From assembly GCA_023362775.1 (NCBI GenBank), contig JALMGJ010000006.1, positions 11,674,501-11,738,500 on the forward strand: DNA of 64,000 nucleotides, given 5' to 3'. Below, in pieces: positions 43,591 to 54,880 of this stretch (its first letter is position 1; every line of letters starts with the position of its first letter). Origin of the DNA: Charina bottae (Eukaryota > Chordata > Lepidosauria > Squamata > Charinaidae). A program made the translations under genes and the position numbers. The notes under the pieces are model-generated. The model was not told the DNA's origin, made no database searches, and saw only the letters and a program-made list of their open reading frames with translations.

Positions 43591-44624
43591 AGATTAAAGC
43601 ATGGAGATTGGCAGGTTCCATGGTACATCTCTGAGTTGGGATGAGTGGCCATAGATTAGCACTACAATGCACACACTTGTACTTTATCTGAATGCTCCTG
43701 GTCATGTCACTCATTCCTTCACTAAGTCTAGGAACACCAATTGCATTGCTCCAGTATAAAGTCAATTAAAAGAACAAACAGCCCCTGGTTTTTAAAGCAG
43801 AAGTGAGAGGTTGTTGTGATATGAATGAATACCTCTCTACTAAGCTGGGACGGGTGGGGTTCCCCAGATGGGCCCAAGATCTTGGAGACAGGCCACTGCA
43901 TCAGAATAAGAATATGGCAGTCTGTATATTTTCATCTACATGTTGGAAGGTGATAGTATTACTGACACCCTTTTTATATAAGTAAGCAATCCTGCAGATG
44001 GGGGAAATACAGGACGAGATTTTGTTATTATCTTTTCCTTTTAAAATCAAAAGAGCTAGGAGCGTTTTGATCCGCAGACCCCCTCAGGAAGCTTCAAAAA
44101 AGGGAAACCCCAGAAAATGATGAATCAGTTATTTAAAGGAATTGTGATTTGCATAATTCATCATTCACTCCAGGGAAGCCACAGATTTTTCCCTTCACCC
44201 CCCTCCCCAAACCACAGAGGAGGAACAGTATGAAGCTAGGACAACTTTGGTGCTCCTATTTACATATTTCTTTTGGCTTTCTCTTTCTCTCTCTTTTTTA
44301 CTTTTTGGGTAATAGGGGTGATGATGAATCTCCTTCCGCTTGACTCCTATTTTGAGCTGTGATATTTTAATCTGTCCTGTTCTTGCTGGAACTGTGGAGA
44401 TTAATGTGCCGGGTGACAGAGCTCAGAGGAAATAGCATAAATAAAGTAAAGTGGAGCTCTGACATCTCGAATTTTATTGCTTTTTTTTATTGTAGCCTCA
44501 GCATAAACAAAGCACAGCTGCGTTATGCCTTACTGCTCTGAGCCCTCGCTCTGTGCCAGTCCCCTACTGTGTCTAGGGAAATGGGTCTTGAGTGGCGTCC
44601 CTACTCAGATAGACATTCACACAT
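43591..44624. other. Unassigned sequence
   Basis: No gene or repeat recognised; a short tctctttctctctc run near 44281. Confidence 0.4.
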
Positions 44625-44710
44625 ACTTATTTATTTATTTACTTATTTATTTATTTATTTATCTTATTTATACCCCGCCTATCCCCTCCCTAATGGAGGG
44701 CTCTAGCTTA
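44625..44710 (-). mobile_element. L2-like LINE tail with (ATTT)n
   Basis: ATTT/ACTT units, then ttataccccgcctatcccc and taatggagggctctag. Matches the tail at 63804. Confidence 0.7.
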
Positions 44711-44750
44711 TAGCCCTCTTCCCAATCCTTTTCACATTAGCAAATCACTA

Positions 44751-45061
44751 AGACGCCAGGTTGTCGATCAAGATCGCAAGTTCGGAGGTTCGAATCCCTA
44801 GCCCTGTGTGCAGAGTGAGCTCCCGCACTAGCTCCAGCTCTTGCCAACCTAGCAATTCGAAAGCATGCAAATGCAAGTAGATAAATAGATACCACTTCGG
44901 TGGGAAGGTAACATCGTTCCGCGCGCATCATGCGGCCACATGACCGTGGAAGCATCTTCGGACAACGCTGGTTCTTCGGCTAACAAACAGAGATGAGCAC
45001 CGGCCCCTAGAGTCGGACACGACTGCACAAATGTGCGGGGGGAACCTTTACCTTTACCTTT
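44751..45061 (+). mobile_element. Sauria-type SINE, head slightly truncated
   Basis: Starts within box A (taagacgccagg) and has box B ggttcgaatcc and the full body. Ends gagtcggacacgactgcac and two ctttac units. Small deletions against the 29419 copy. Confidence 0.93.
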
Positions 45062-45357
45062 AGTGTGTCTACTCAGAAGTAAGCCCTGCTCAGTTCAATG
45101 GAGTTCCTCCCCAGATGAATGGGAAGCAACATAATGGCCGTTGTCCAGGCCAGATTATCTCAAATGTGTCCAACTCTGTTTGAAAAGTCTCCTTTGCAAA
45201 CCCCTCCTTTGACAAGAAAGCATTTTCTGTTGAGTTAGTGCAACTGTATCAGGGCTGTAAACATTGGAATGAGCAACAGATGGCAGTCAAGGGTTAGAGT
45301 CCATAAATGTCTATGAGTCATAATGGATCCATTTTATAATTTTTGTACCTACTTTGT
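45062..45357. other. Unassigned sequence
   Basis: No gene or repeat recognised. Confidence 0.4.
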
Positions 45358-45530
45358 TGCTTTTTGCATGCATTTCCTGTCTTTTATCTTGAGAGCTCAA
45401 GGCAGCGTGCAGGCCTGCCTTTTTTCTCCACAACGCCCCTGCGAGGTAGGTTAGATTCAACTCCATGGTTGAGCGGGGAATTGAACCCTGGCCTTCTGGT
45501 ACAAGTCAAATAAGACACTATTCTGGAGCA
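45358..45530 (-). mobile_element. MIR-like SINE, antisense, partial
   Basis: Antisense phrases cacaacgcccctgcgaggta and gaattgaaccctggccttc match a tRNA-derived SINE with the head on the right. Confidence 0.6.
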
Positions 45531-45703
45531 GTTTAGAAGCTAAGTGCAGCCACATTTCAAGCTATGTGCAGTTGGGTTCACACACGGAACTAAGCCATCA
45601 AGTTAATGTTGATTTCATGCGTTAGGCGAGCAATTGTGCTTTGCACTCTATGTTTTTTGGCTGAGACTGCTGGAAATCTTGGGAGGGGCACCCAGAGACA
45701 TCC

Positions 45704-45727
45704 TTCTCTCTCTCTCTCTCTCTCTCT

Positions 45728-45781
<54 letters not shown>

Positions 45782-45853
45782 CTCTCTCTCTCTCTCTCTC
45801 TCTCATTCTCTCTCTCTCTCTCTCTCTCTCATTCTCTCTCTCTCTCTCTCTCT

Positions 45854-45884
<31 letters not shown>

Positions 45885-45905
45885 ATTCTCTCTCTCTCTC
45901 TCTCT

Positions 45906-45945
<40 letters not shown>

Positions 45946-45981
45946 CTCTCTCTCTCTCTCTCTCATTCTCTCTCTCTCTCT

Positions 45982-46021
<40 letters not shown>

Positions 46022-46039
46022 CTCTCTCTCTCTCTCTCT

Positions 46040-46081
<42 letters not shown>
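45704..46081. repeat. Long (CT)n microsatellite with regular CATT interruptions
   Basis: About 378 bp of CT dinucleotides broken at irregular steps of roughly 20-50 bp by the same cattct interruption. The Ser/Leu frames over it are artefacts. Confidence 0.97.
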
Positions 46082-46084
<3 letters not shown>

Positions 46085-46534
46085 TTTTTTTTTTAACCAA
46101 ACTGTAGTGTTTAACATGATTGAAAGAGAAAAATATGAAATACATGCCTGGAGAGTAATCATATCAACTGCATTTCAGTTTAATTAAATTTAAATGCAAG
46201 TGAGTAGAAGTCTCAGTATGGTTGGAAGCCATCAACATTCTAAATTGTTTTTAAGCATAAATACAAGCTTTCTTCAGACTTCCCTCCTCATTCATCAGAG
46301 GGAGATTTGATTTTAGGGGACCAAGTGGGGGCTAATAGCCAGAATATCTATGCTGATGTTTCCTACCTGTAGTCAATTTAGCCATAACACCGAAATAGCA
46401 ATTAGGTGAGCTCTTTGTATCTGTAAAGACTAAGTGAAAGGGTGGCTAGAATTTTGGACTGCTGAGACCCAGCTTTCGGTCTCTGTTTAACCACACAGTT
46501 TACGAAGGGATCGTTTTAACATAATCTCACAAGA
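46082..46534. other. Unassigned sequence
   Basis: No gene or repeat recognised. Confidence 0.4.
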
Positions 46535-47003
46535 CTGTTGTGAGGATAAAAAGGAGAACAAAGATACTAGGAGGGTGACAAAGGTGATACAGGGACTTGA
46601 GGACATATCCTATGAGGACAGGGTGAAGGAACCTGGGATGTTTGGTGTGGAGAACAGAAAACTGAGGGGAGCCATGATATCAGTGTTCAAATATATAAGA
46701 GTGCCATAAGGAAGATGATCCAGAACTATCTCCAGTGTTCCCCCAGAAATAATGGACGCAAGCTGCAGCTACCAAGTTTTCTTTAAATATAAGGAAAATA
46801 CTTCTTGATGCTAAGATTTGTACAACAGTGGAACAGTCTACCTCTGGAGGTTGTGGATTTTCCATCTCCTTCTCTGAAGGCTTTTAAGAAGAGGCTGGGC
46901 ACCCACTTCTCAAGGCTGGTTTAACTAGTTTTCCTGCATATTGCAGAGAATTGGATTAAATGAGCCTTGGGGTCCCTTCCAACTCCCCAATTCAATGATT
47001 CTA
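46535..47003 (+). mobile_element. CR1 LINE 3' part, sense
   Basis: Conserved phrases atcctatgaggacagggtga, gaacagtctacctctggagg, aggcttttaagaagaggctg, and the end ggggtcccttccaactc followed by attcaatgattctat, the typical CR1 terminus. Confidence 0.88.
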
Positions 47004-47240
47004 TAAAGGCGCTATGGACTTTGAAGAAGCACGAGTACAGGGCGAAAGGGAGAAAAGAGCTAAAAGGGAGGCACGTCAAGCAAATCCTCATCATGACCAT
47101 CTCCCACCCGGAAACCTATGCCCATATTGTGGGAGACTGTGAGGATCCAGAATTGGCCTTTACAGCCACTTACGGATCCACTGTTAAAAGTTTACCCTTG
47201 GAAGACAATCTTACTCGGCTACGAGTGATCGCCAATGCAT
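47004..47240 (+). mobile_element. 3' end of the 22301-type LINE
   Basis: Matches 24407-24634 almost throughout, including the CPHCG-type finger region in a shifted frame. It begins at ggcgctatggactttgaag, directly after the CR1 end, so it is 5'-truncated. It ends gagtgatcgccaa without the (GAA)n tail of the longer copy. Confidence 0.9.
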
Positions 47241-47244
47241 TAGT

Positions 47245-48111
47245 TTGAGATAAGAGTCTTTCCCAGATCAATGCCAGGGACTGAAATTGGGACTTCCCAA
47301 AATGCCTGCTCTGCTATTGTTCTAATGATCTTCCTCACAGAGTTACGCTGAGATGTCAACACTTCAAAAAACTAAGGATTTAATTCTCTCCCATTTCAGA
47401 AATATCTTGCTTATGGAACGCCATAACTTTTAGGAGAATTGATCTAGTTCAAACTTCTGTCTGGCAAGCCAGTTTTCTGAAAGTGCCTTCACTTCATCTT
47501 CCTCCAGCGATCGCTCCCTGTGCATTTGTTTCTCTCAACACTTGTCTGGTATGCTCCATCCACCATCTGTGATCTCCTCCAGTACAGTAAGACTACTTTG
47601 GTTAATGAACAGCTACCCATGACAGGCTGATATACAGATCAATCTTTTTTCCTGGTGCTCTGAATGTAAACCCACATTTATTGTGTCTACATAACAAATT
47701 GCAATTTCCCAAGTTGCAACACTTCTGAAGTTGCCAGTTGTTCTGTAGACACAATAAAGCGAAGTTTCATGTTGTCTGCAGGGGGAGAGGTGAATGACGC
47801 CACACATGCTATGATGTCATTGTGCAAATGAGACAAATAATGTTACTGGCATCAGCCAAGTCATGACACATATAGTATATCTTATCACATATCAGATGCC
47901 TACGCTGGGTTGGCATATTGCCCTAAACATAATCTACTTTCTTTTTCAGTTTCAGCTTAGCCTGTTGCCTGAATCCAGCCACTGTAATGCATGGGTTATA
48001 GCGTACCATGAAGGGAAAACCAGCCAATTGTCATTTAATCAATAAACCGTGGTTAAAATAATCAGGGCTTTACAGAACATGAACACTAAGCCTACATCAA
48101 CTGCACAGCTA
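47245..48111. other. Unassigned sequence
   Basis: No gene or repeat recognised. Confidence 0.4.
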
Positions 48112-48660
48112 AGGGTCAGTGTGGTGTAGAGGGTTAGGTGTTAGACTGGAACTAGGGAGACTGAAATTCAACACCAGTTTCAGCCACGGTCTATCTCCCA
48201 ACTAGGGGCGTAGTGGCTCAGTGGGTAAGATGCCAGGCTTGTTGATCGGAAGATTGCAAGTTCGGAGGTTCGAATCCCTAGCCCTGCGTGCGGAATGAGC
48301 TCCCGCACTCGCTCCAGCTCTTGCCAACCTAGGAATTCAAAAGCATGCAAATGCAAGTAGATGAATAGGTACCACTTCGGTGGGTAGGTAACAGCGTTCC
48401 GCGCACGTCATACCAGCCACATGACCGCGGAAGCGTCTTCGGACAACGCTGGCTCTTCGGCTAACAAACGGAGATGAGCACCGGCCCCTAGAGTCGGACA
48501 CGACTGCACAAATGTGCAGGGGGTACCTTTACCTTTACCTTTTACTATCTCTCAGACTAAATTACCCAGAGGATTGGGGGAACAATGGAGAAAACTTCCC
48601 AGGGTCCCTCCTTGTGGGGGAGATGGGCGGGATATAAATGTGACAAATAAAATACAAACT
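48112..48660 (+). mobile_element. MIR-like SINE split by a Sauria-type SINE
   Basis: Head gtgtggtgtagagggttagg at 48119 onward, stopping at about 48190. It resumes at about 48560 (attacccagaggattgg) and ends gggagatgggcgggatataa. The inserted SINE occupies 48205-48544. Confidence 0.7.
48205..48544 (+). mobile_element. Sauria-type SINE, complete
   Basis: Head ggggcgtagtggctcagtgg, box B ggttcgaatcc, 3' end gagtcggacacgactgcac and two ctttac units. Imperfect TSD of about 14 bp, ctatctcccaacta (48191-48204) against ctatctctcagacta (48545-48559). Confidence 0.92.
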
Positions 48661-50065
48661 GTGTATGCCTTCTTAAATTCCTAAAGGAAAGGCAGGATAT
48701 AAATCTAACAAATATCAATACAAAGCCTTCCATATTAGATGTGGCATGCATACAGATTGGTACAGTTACTTTAAAAAGGCCATCACAGATATGCAGGTTC
48801 AACGCTGAGGTTTTTGGCTTGTTTCTGGTTTCAGACTGAGCCATCATTCAAATTCCATCCCGTTTTCTCACCCCCTTACACTTTCTTTCTCTTTCATAAA
48901 CACACAGAGCTGAACACATCCATCAGATACAAGCCTATTCACAGAATTCCTTGATCTCTGATGTAAGCATAAATAAAGCTGGGCTGCAAACATCCAGATA
49001 ACTACTAGATGGCAGCAAGGAAATGCAAAAGTGTTAACCCTTTGCTGCCATCCTGTGACGGTGTGGATTTTTGCAGCCCAGATGTGGCAGCCTTGGCTTA
49101 ACCAGCTGTGTCTTGAAAGATGTCACCAGATTGGCAGTGACTCCCCTGTGATTGATTTGAATTCTGCTCCATTTGTGCAATCTGTAATCTCATAAAGGTG
49201 CTTCTGTCAAAACATAGCAGTCCTACACAATAGATGGGTTGAAGGAAACACATCTGTAATGTAAATAAGCTTCAAGGTTTGCATTAAGAAGCTCCAATGA
49301 TTATATTATACATGAAACCTATTTATGGGGAGAACAAGAGAAGGAGAAAGATAGGGGAAGAATATATTCTTTTTCAAAACAGAGGTGAATCAACTATCCT
49401 TTCTCAAAAGGACTATAGGATGTTTATAATCCATTTCCCACTTGTACAACCATTTATAACCAAGAACGAATTGGTTATGCTAACCGGATGTGTCATGGAA
49501 ACTCTCAAATGGTAAGAGGTAGACTGCCTTTCTGCTCTTTACCACTACCATTTGACAAAAAAGGACTTTTCTTTTTAAATATGACAAATGAATGTAATGG
49601 TTATGGATAACAACTTTTGACCAAGAGAGCTCAGGAACTTCACAAAATCTTTTGGGGAAGGAGATGGAGCAATGGCCTGGCTCTAATGAAAAAACAGTTG
49701 CATCAAGTTGCAGCATCCATTGATGGTTAGTTTGGCAGAACTCATCCAACTAAGTAAAGTAAAGCAAAGTCAACATGTGTGTGAACATATCATCACCCAA
49801 ATCCTGCAATGCCTGTATTTGTATCAGATGTTTGGACGGAAGCAATGGTGGCATTTGCATGATGACATCATCACATGTCTCATTTTGACATCACTGTGGT
49901 TTTCTGAGGATGCAGCTTCAATGCCCTCCACTACTGTCACCTGGCCGTGTTAATTTCATCAAACCACTGATTCTGCAAAGAGGTAAATTTTGGGCTCCTC
50001 TGCTCTTTGAACGATATGCTCCTCAAACCTGGTTACTATTTGGATGGATTGGGGATCATTAGTAA
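48661..50065. other. Unassigned sequence
   Basis: A short tail-like phrase aggcaggatataaatct near 48690. Otherwise no gene or repeat recognised. Confidence 0.4.
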
Positions 50066-50330
50066 TTCCCAGGGTTGTAGGCTAGACTGGGAAGTAAAAA
50101 GGAGGAGATGGAAAGAAAAGGAGGAGGAGGGAGCAATGGTGAGTTACTTGCATACTTGCCTTCCTGCTGCCAAGAAAACCACCTGAATATGTTATTGGAC
50201 ATCTTAGATGACCTCAACATCTGATTCATATTATCTGGGCTCAGCAAAGTCAGGTCTGGTTAGTTCCCAGAAGGAAGAAATGGCAAATGATTTTCATTCT
50301 ATTGCTAAGAAAACTGAATTAAGGAATTTG
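50066..50330 (+). mobile_element. 5S rRNA-derived SINE pieces, two diverged copies
   Basis: The first piece (50066-50182) has gttgtaggctagactgggaa, the SINE body of the 17590 copy. The second (about 50200-50330) has ctcagcaaagtcaggtctgg and ttagttcccagaagg, a degraded 5S half. Both are strongly diverged. Confidence 0.55.
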
Positions 50331-51009
50331 TCAGGAATCCTTTCCAAACTAAGAACAACTTCCACATCCCCTTCCTTCCTAAACCCTCCTGTTGTGTCAT
50401 GCCTTAAGCCTTGTGAGTCTGAGTCCTATGAATGATCATTGTAAGCCACTCTATGGGCTTTTGGGGAGGAAAGAGAATTGTTAAAATCTTCCACCTAAAA
50501 TGATAAGCTTAAATTCTGAAAACTGCACATATGCATCATTCATGCCTTTTATGATGTTTCTCCAAGGAAGAGTGGGAAAAAAATCTACAGCATGAATCTC
50601 AGAAAGGGGTAAGAAAGATTGTAGGAGGAAAACCCATTTGAGGCTGACCATAATTGATAGGGAGCATTGGAAAAGAAGAGAGAGGTCAAACCAAACAAGT
50701 TGTTTTCAGAAACACAAGGAACGCCAGATCTTTTTTCTGTCAACTGCTCCTTGTGGATACAACTTTTATGGCACAATATCTGGCGATTTCCTCACTGTCT
50801 TCATACCATCCCCAGCCATCATCGAAGTGATACAGTCTGTCCTCACTACGGTTATTTTGGCCTAACAATGGTTGGATGACTTTAGAAGATGGTGTAAGTC
50901 ATTGATGAGAAAGGAACTATGTGATTTTGTGTTTTAAGCCCAATTCTTCACTTTTAAGCCAAACACCACACTGGCTCTCAGTGCCTAAAATGGCCATTCA
51001 GTGCCACAG
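50331..51009. other. Unassigned sequence
   Basis: No gene or repeat recognised. Confidence 0.4.
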
Positions 51010-51160
51010 AACAAGGGTGTCTGCAGGAGCTGGGGTCGAAAAAGTCAAGATGGTGGCCTTGACTGTGCTGTTGAAGTCTCACTCCTTTTTTACATGCATC
51101 GCATGCAAAACACACATTAAAAAAGGACAGAACTTTGATTGCATGGGCGTAGCCACTCTT
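51010..51160. mobile_element. Arm of a palindromic MITE (family F), tentative
   Basis: gtctgcaggagctggggtc then aaaaagtcaagatggtgg resembles the left arm of the hairpin element at 62310-62730. The second arm is not evident. Confidence 0.5.
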
Positions 51161-51717
51161 TCTTTTACTCCCCTCCCATGGACTTCCCGTTGACAGAAAC
51201 CCCGTCCTTCTAGTTTAAGATGTTAACAGCAAGAGAAATAACCACTCCCATGCAGTAAGTATCAGTAAACCAATAACTGAGAATCTTACAGTGAGTTTAG
51301 CTCATCTTCTGCCAGTAGTGGCTCCCAATTCCTTCGCAGTCCACGTTAAGAGAGAAGTAAAGGAAAATATGAAATCTTTCCCCCTTCAGTTTTCAAAGTG
51401 TGGGGAAAAAAGAATTGACTATTCTCATCCTAAACATGAAATAATATCTATGTGCACTTAGTGTAAAGTGGACTTAAGGAATCAGCCCTACATCTCCTAA
51501 AATGCCATACAAAATAGGACATGAGTAAGACAGAAAGAGGAGTAATCGTTACTATTTCTATTTGGTTCATAGATGTGCATAGGCAATTTAATTTAGAACA
51601 AAAAAGATAATTTTACAAAGTTTATACTTCCTCAGATCTTCCAAACAAGGACATCATGCCAGAAAATGACAAAGATGGATCTCACCCCAGTGATATTTGT
51701 ACTTTTAGCCTCTTTGA
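51161..51717. other. Unassigned sequence
   Basis: No gene or repeat recognised. Confidence 0.4.
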
Positions 51718-51734
51718 AGATCACTGAAAAATGT

Positions 51735-51841
51735 CTATGAAGGTTCTCAGTCATCCAGGTGGAATTGTCTGTAGCTTGAATCATGTCAACTGGATTTCCA
51801 GTTGACATGATTGAAATCCAGTTGACATGATTCAAGCTACA
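51735..51841. mobile_element. Head-to-head PLE terminal hairpin (family 1)
   Basis: The left part is the minus-strand PLE terminal sequence (ctatgaaggttctcagtca ... gtagcttgaatcatgtcaac). The right part is the same terminus in plus orientation (ccagttgacatgattcaagc). The two meet tail to tail in a near palindrome. Exact direct repeat gatcactgaaaaatgt at 51719-51734 and 51842-51857 (17 bp if one more base is counted). No coding sequence. Confidence 0.9.
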
Positions 51842-51857
51842 GATCACTGAAAAATGT

Positions 51858-52454
51858 TTAAATCTTTTTTCCACCAACAATTTGATCATTCCTTTATGTA
51901 TCTTACTCTCCCACTCACATATCAGATTTAGAGCGAAATTGCAAAGGAATTTAAAATAATGCAATAACTTAGTTCCAGCAAATAAAAAGATCTGAATGTG
52001 CCAGAATTACAAAGGCTAGAAGCCTTCACTTCCTACATGAAGAGTTAATTTAACTTGCAAAGAATAGGATTCTAACAAGTGATCTTCCTATGCATTCTGA
52101 TCTGCAACAACCGCACAGAAAGACTATGCCGCATCAAAACCGTGTTAAGTTTTCAACTCACAAGTTCATATTCCTCTACAAACTCAGCAAAGTAAAGTCT
52201 TCTGAATACTCCCACAGTTATGCAGTTCATTAATTTTGTTATTCATTTATGCTTCTAGGCCACCTAATAAATTTAAATTCAGTGAACACTACACCAGTAA
52301 ATGAAAAACCTACTGTACAAAATCACCATAAAACAGTGATAAGGAAACATCACAGAATAGAAACATTCTGACCAACCTCACTTTTCAAAGCTACTTCAGG
52401 CTTGAGAATTCAGAACATCACCGTTCATGAAGGAAGACGCGTTTTTGAAAGGAA
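51858..52454. other. Unassigned sequence
   Basis: No gene or repeat recognised. Confidence 0.4.
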
Positions 52455-52468
52455 GCCAATTCAGAAGT

Positions 52469-52863
52469 ATGTCTATGAATGGTGGTTTGAGAGAGGGGAC
52501 AAGGAATCCATTTATGCCAACTTGGAAAATCCTTCCTTGAATAGAGGTGGGGGCCTCAGGCACAATCTTTCCCCTATTTTCCTTCCTGCTTTGTCTTCTG
52601 TGCCTAGGAAGATTAAGACCATTTCGCAAGCTCAACCGCAGCAGGGTAATCTTAACGATCCTCCTTTAGATGATAAAGGGACTTAGAAATAAACATCTAA
52701 AAATAACCATGACCTAGCCCCAGGTGTAAGGTCACACAGCCACCTAGAAACATATTTAAGGATTCCCTTACTAACTTTGCTCAGACTGAAGAAGCTCCTT
52801 GGATAAGGAGCGAAACGTTTCCACTGAGAAAATAGAAATCCAGTTGACATGATTCAAGCTACA
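52469..52863 (+). mobile_element. Penelope-like element (family 1), 5'-truncated, sense
   Basis: Codes for the last ~65 residues of the PLE protein (WFERG region, then ESIYANLENPSLNRGGGLRH) to a stop at 52684-52686. The 3' terminal region follows. Flanked by the exact 14-bp TSD gccaattcagaagt (52455-52468 and 52864-52877). Hammerhead-like fold at 52780-52828: CTCAG, A, CTGAAGA, A, GCTCCTT, loop GGAT, AAGGAGC, GAAA, CGTTTCCA, CTGAG. Confidence 0.93.
52780..52828 (+). ncRNA. Hammerhead-ribozyme-like fold in PLE (candidate)
   Basis: Outer stem CTCAG (52780-52784) pairs with CTGAG (52824-52828). Conserved core CTGAAGA (52786-52792) fits CUGANGA. A 7-bp hairpin GCTCCTT/AAGGAGC (52794-52800, 52805-52811) stands where stem II is expected, followed by GAAA (52812-52815). 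Differences from a canonical hammerhead: one extra A before stem II, one unpaired A before the core, and a stem III of at most two or three pairs. PLEs have been reported to carry hammerhead motifs. Whether this copy could cleave is unknown. Confidence 0.55.
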
Positions 52864-52877
52864 GCCAATTCAGAAGT

Positions 52878-54794
52878 GCATTCCAAGCACTCCATAGAAT
52901 GAAGCAGGCATTTATTCAGAGTCTGCAGTGATTCAATGAATCATATTTAGTAAATGGTAAAATGGTACAACTCAGGACAAGCTCAGCCACAGAGAATTCA
53001 AAACAAGTTTTCCCCGAAGGTTCCAATCTAGACGCAAATTGGAACCAATCAAGAAATTCATTCCTGAGTCTTTTTGTGCTCCTGAAGGTGCCACAGATCA
53101 GGACGAGCAACTTCCATGCGCTTCAGACCATCAGCCCACTCATCAGCCCAACAGCAAGTGATGCTGCTAACCAGAGACCAAAACAGCTAGAGAACATCAA
53201 GTTAGCTCTTCTTTCCATAGATGATGTCATATTAAGAATACAAACCAAATCAGCTTCCCATTCCATTCTCAATTCTTTCCACCCCTTTTCCCCCAAACCT
53301 ACCTGTCACCAGCAATGAGAGAGGTTGTTGCCTCAGCAAGGGATAGACAGATAGGACTATTTCTGATCCAGGTCACTTCCACAGGTATTAACCCCTAACT
53401 CTGTTTCGTCCCATTTCTCCATTAATCTGCAATTTAAAAAAAAAGACAAGGCAAAATAGCATGGACTACATAGTGAAATAGGTGTTTTTGGATACATTAT
53501 CTCTCAAAATATACATATGTAATCAAGACCATACAAATGTGGGATTATGTTTTGCAGAGAATGATTTCTGGGGGGAAACACAGCTTGCTAGTAATATACT
53601 GAAGCTAGGCTGGAGGCTTTATAATGGGATTGTGAACTGGGAAGAAAGCATTTTGCAACAGCCCTTATTCGAAGGAAGCGTTTTAAAAGAAAATATGCGT
53701 AATTACATCTTTAAATATGCATTTCAAGAAGGGAAGAGATAAGAGATTAAGGGGAAAGTGGAATGGAATTATAGGTAAAAACAACAAAAGTGAAAGTAAA
53801 ATGGAGTAAGAGCAATTCAATGTCCTTCCATCACCATCATCATCACCACCATCATCACCATCCTGCTTTTCTTTCGGATCTTTCTTTAGAGCATGAAAAT
53901 GTGTGCCACCAGATTGCAAGTCCACCACAACAGCTCCAAATAGCATCCGTCAACCATCCCAAAGATTTTTTTAAAAAATTAAACAGCCAAAATGGTGAGA
54001 TTGCCAAATCTTGAGAGTTTCCAATCTTCTTGATGATTTCAGCTAATGCGATGAGATGGGAAATGGCTCCAAACTTCTGAAATGATTGCTAGACCTTGGT
54101 TTAGAATGGCATCTAAAGTAGAATGCTGGGCTTTAACACGTCCCAATTAGAAACCGCGATTTATCACACCCAATAAAGCATGGAAGACATTCCCATGGTT
54201 TGTTTAGTCATGCTTGCTAGAATCCATGAGTAGAGAAGCACCAGATTCTGACGGCCACTGCCTTTTTGAAAAACAGTTTTCTTACGCAATACCAATCTCA
54301 TCTAAATTGGACCGATCCCTCCATCTCCCACCTCTGTCTCATAAAATTACATTACTGAATATACCATAAGCAGCTCTATGGATACGGCTAAATCACAACA
54401 CCACAAATCAGGATGTGGTCTCGGATTTATTTTTGTATTGTAAGTGATAAAAAAAAATTAGATCTACAGTATTTATCTTTTTATTGTTCTACTTTGGGAT
54501 CATGAAAGTTTGTTTCTTACTTAATCATCCCAGAAGCCTTTTATTGCTCACTGTGTGACAGCACAGTGAATATAATCCCTTAGTTGAGTGCCAATTAATA
54601 ATTTTTAAAAACCTCATTCAGGGTTAACAATCATGAAACAGATACAGTTCTGTTGCTAATCCTCAATAAATCTATTTCTAATAGACAGTCATAATTCCAG
54701 GTATAAAAGTCTGAATTAATCTAATTTTAACATCTTAGTGAGATCATTATTACATGTCAAAGAAATACACTCCTCCATGATTTAATATATTGTT
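52878..54794. other. Unassigned sequence
   Basis: About 1.9 kb with no recognised family. Contains a (CAT/CAC)n run at 53829-53862, which makes a polyhistidine frame by chance. The 118-codon frame at 52962-53318 has no domain I recognise. Confidence 0.4.
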
Positions 54795-54880
54795 TTAATT
54801 ATTCATTTGATTTTAAACCCGCCTTTCTATTCCAACCAACCCTCAAGGAAAAGAACAAAGCATTTAAAAACAAACACAAT
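54795..54880 (-). mobile_element. L2-like LINE tail fragment
   Basis: Reads gattttaaacccgcctttct then accaaccctcaagg; diverged antisense tail. Confidence 0.5.

Noticed and set aside
45606..46187. 193-codon frame rich in Ser and Leu
   Set aside because: It is a translation of the CT microsatellite; two frames give the same low-complexity product.
53790..54014. Frame with a polyhistidine run
   Set aside because: It comes from a (CAT/CAC)n simple repeat, with no other coding signal.
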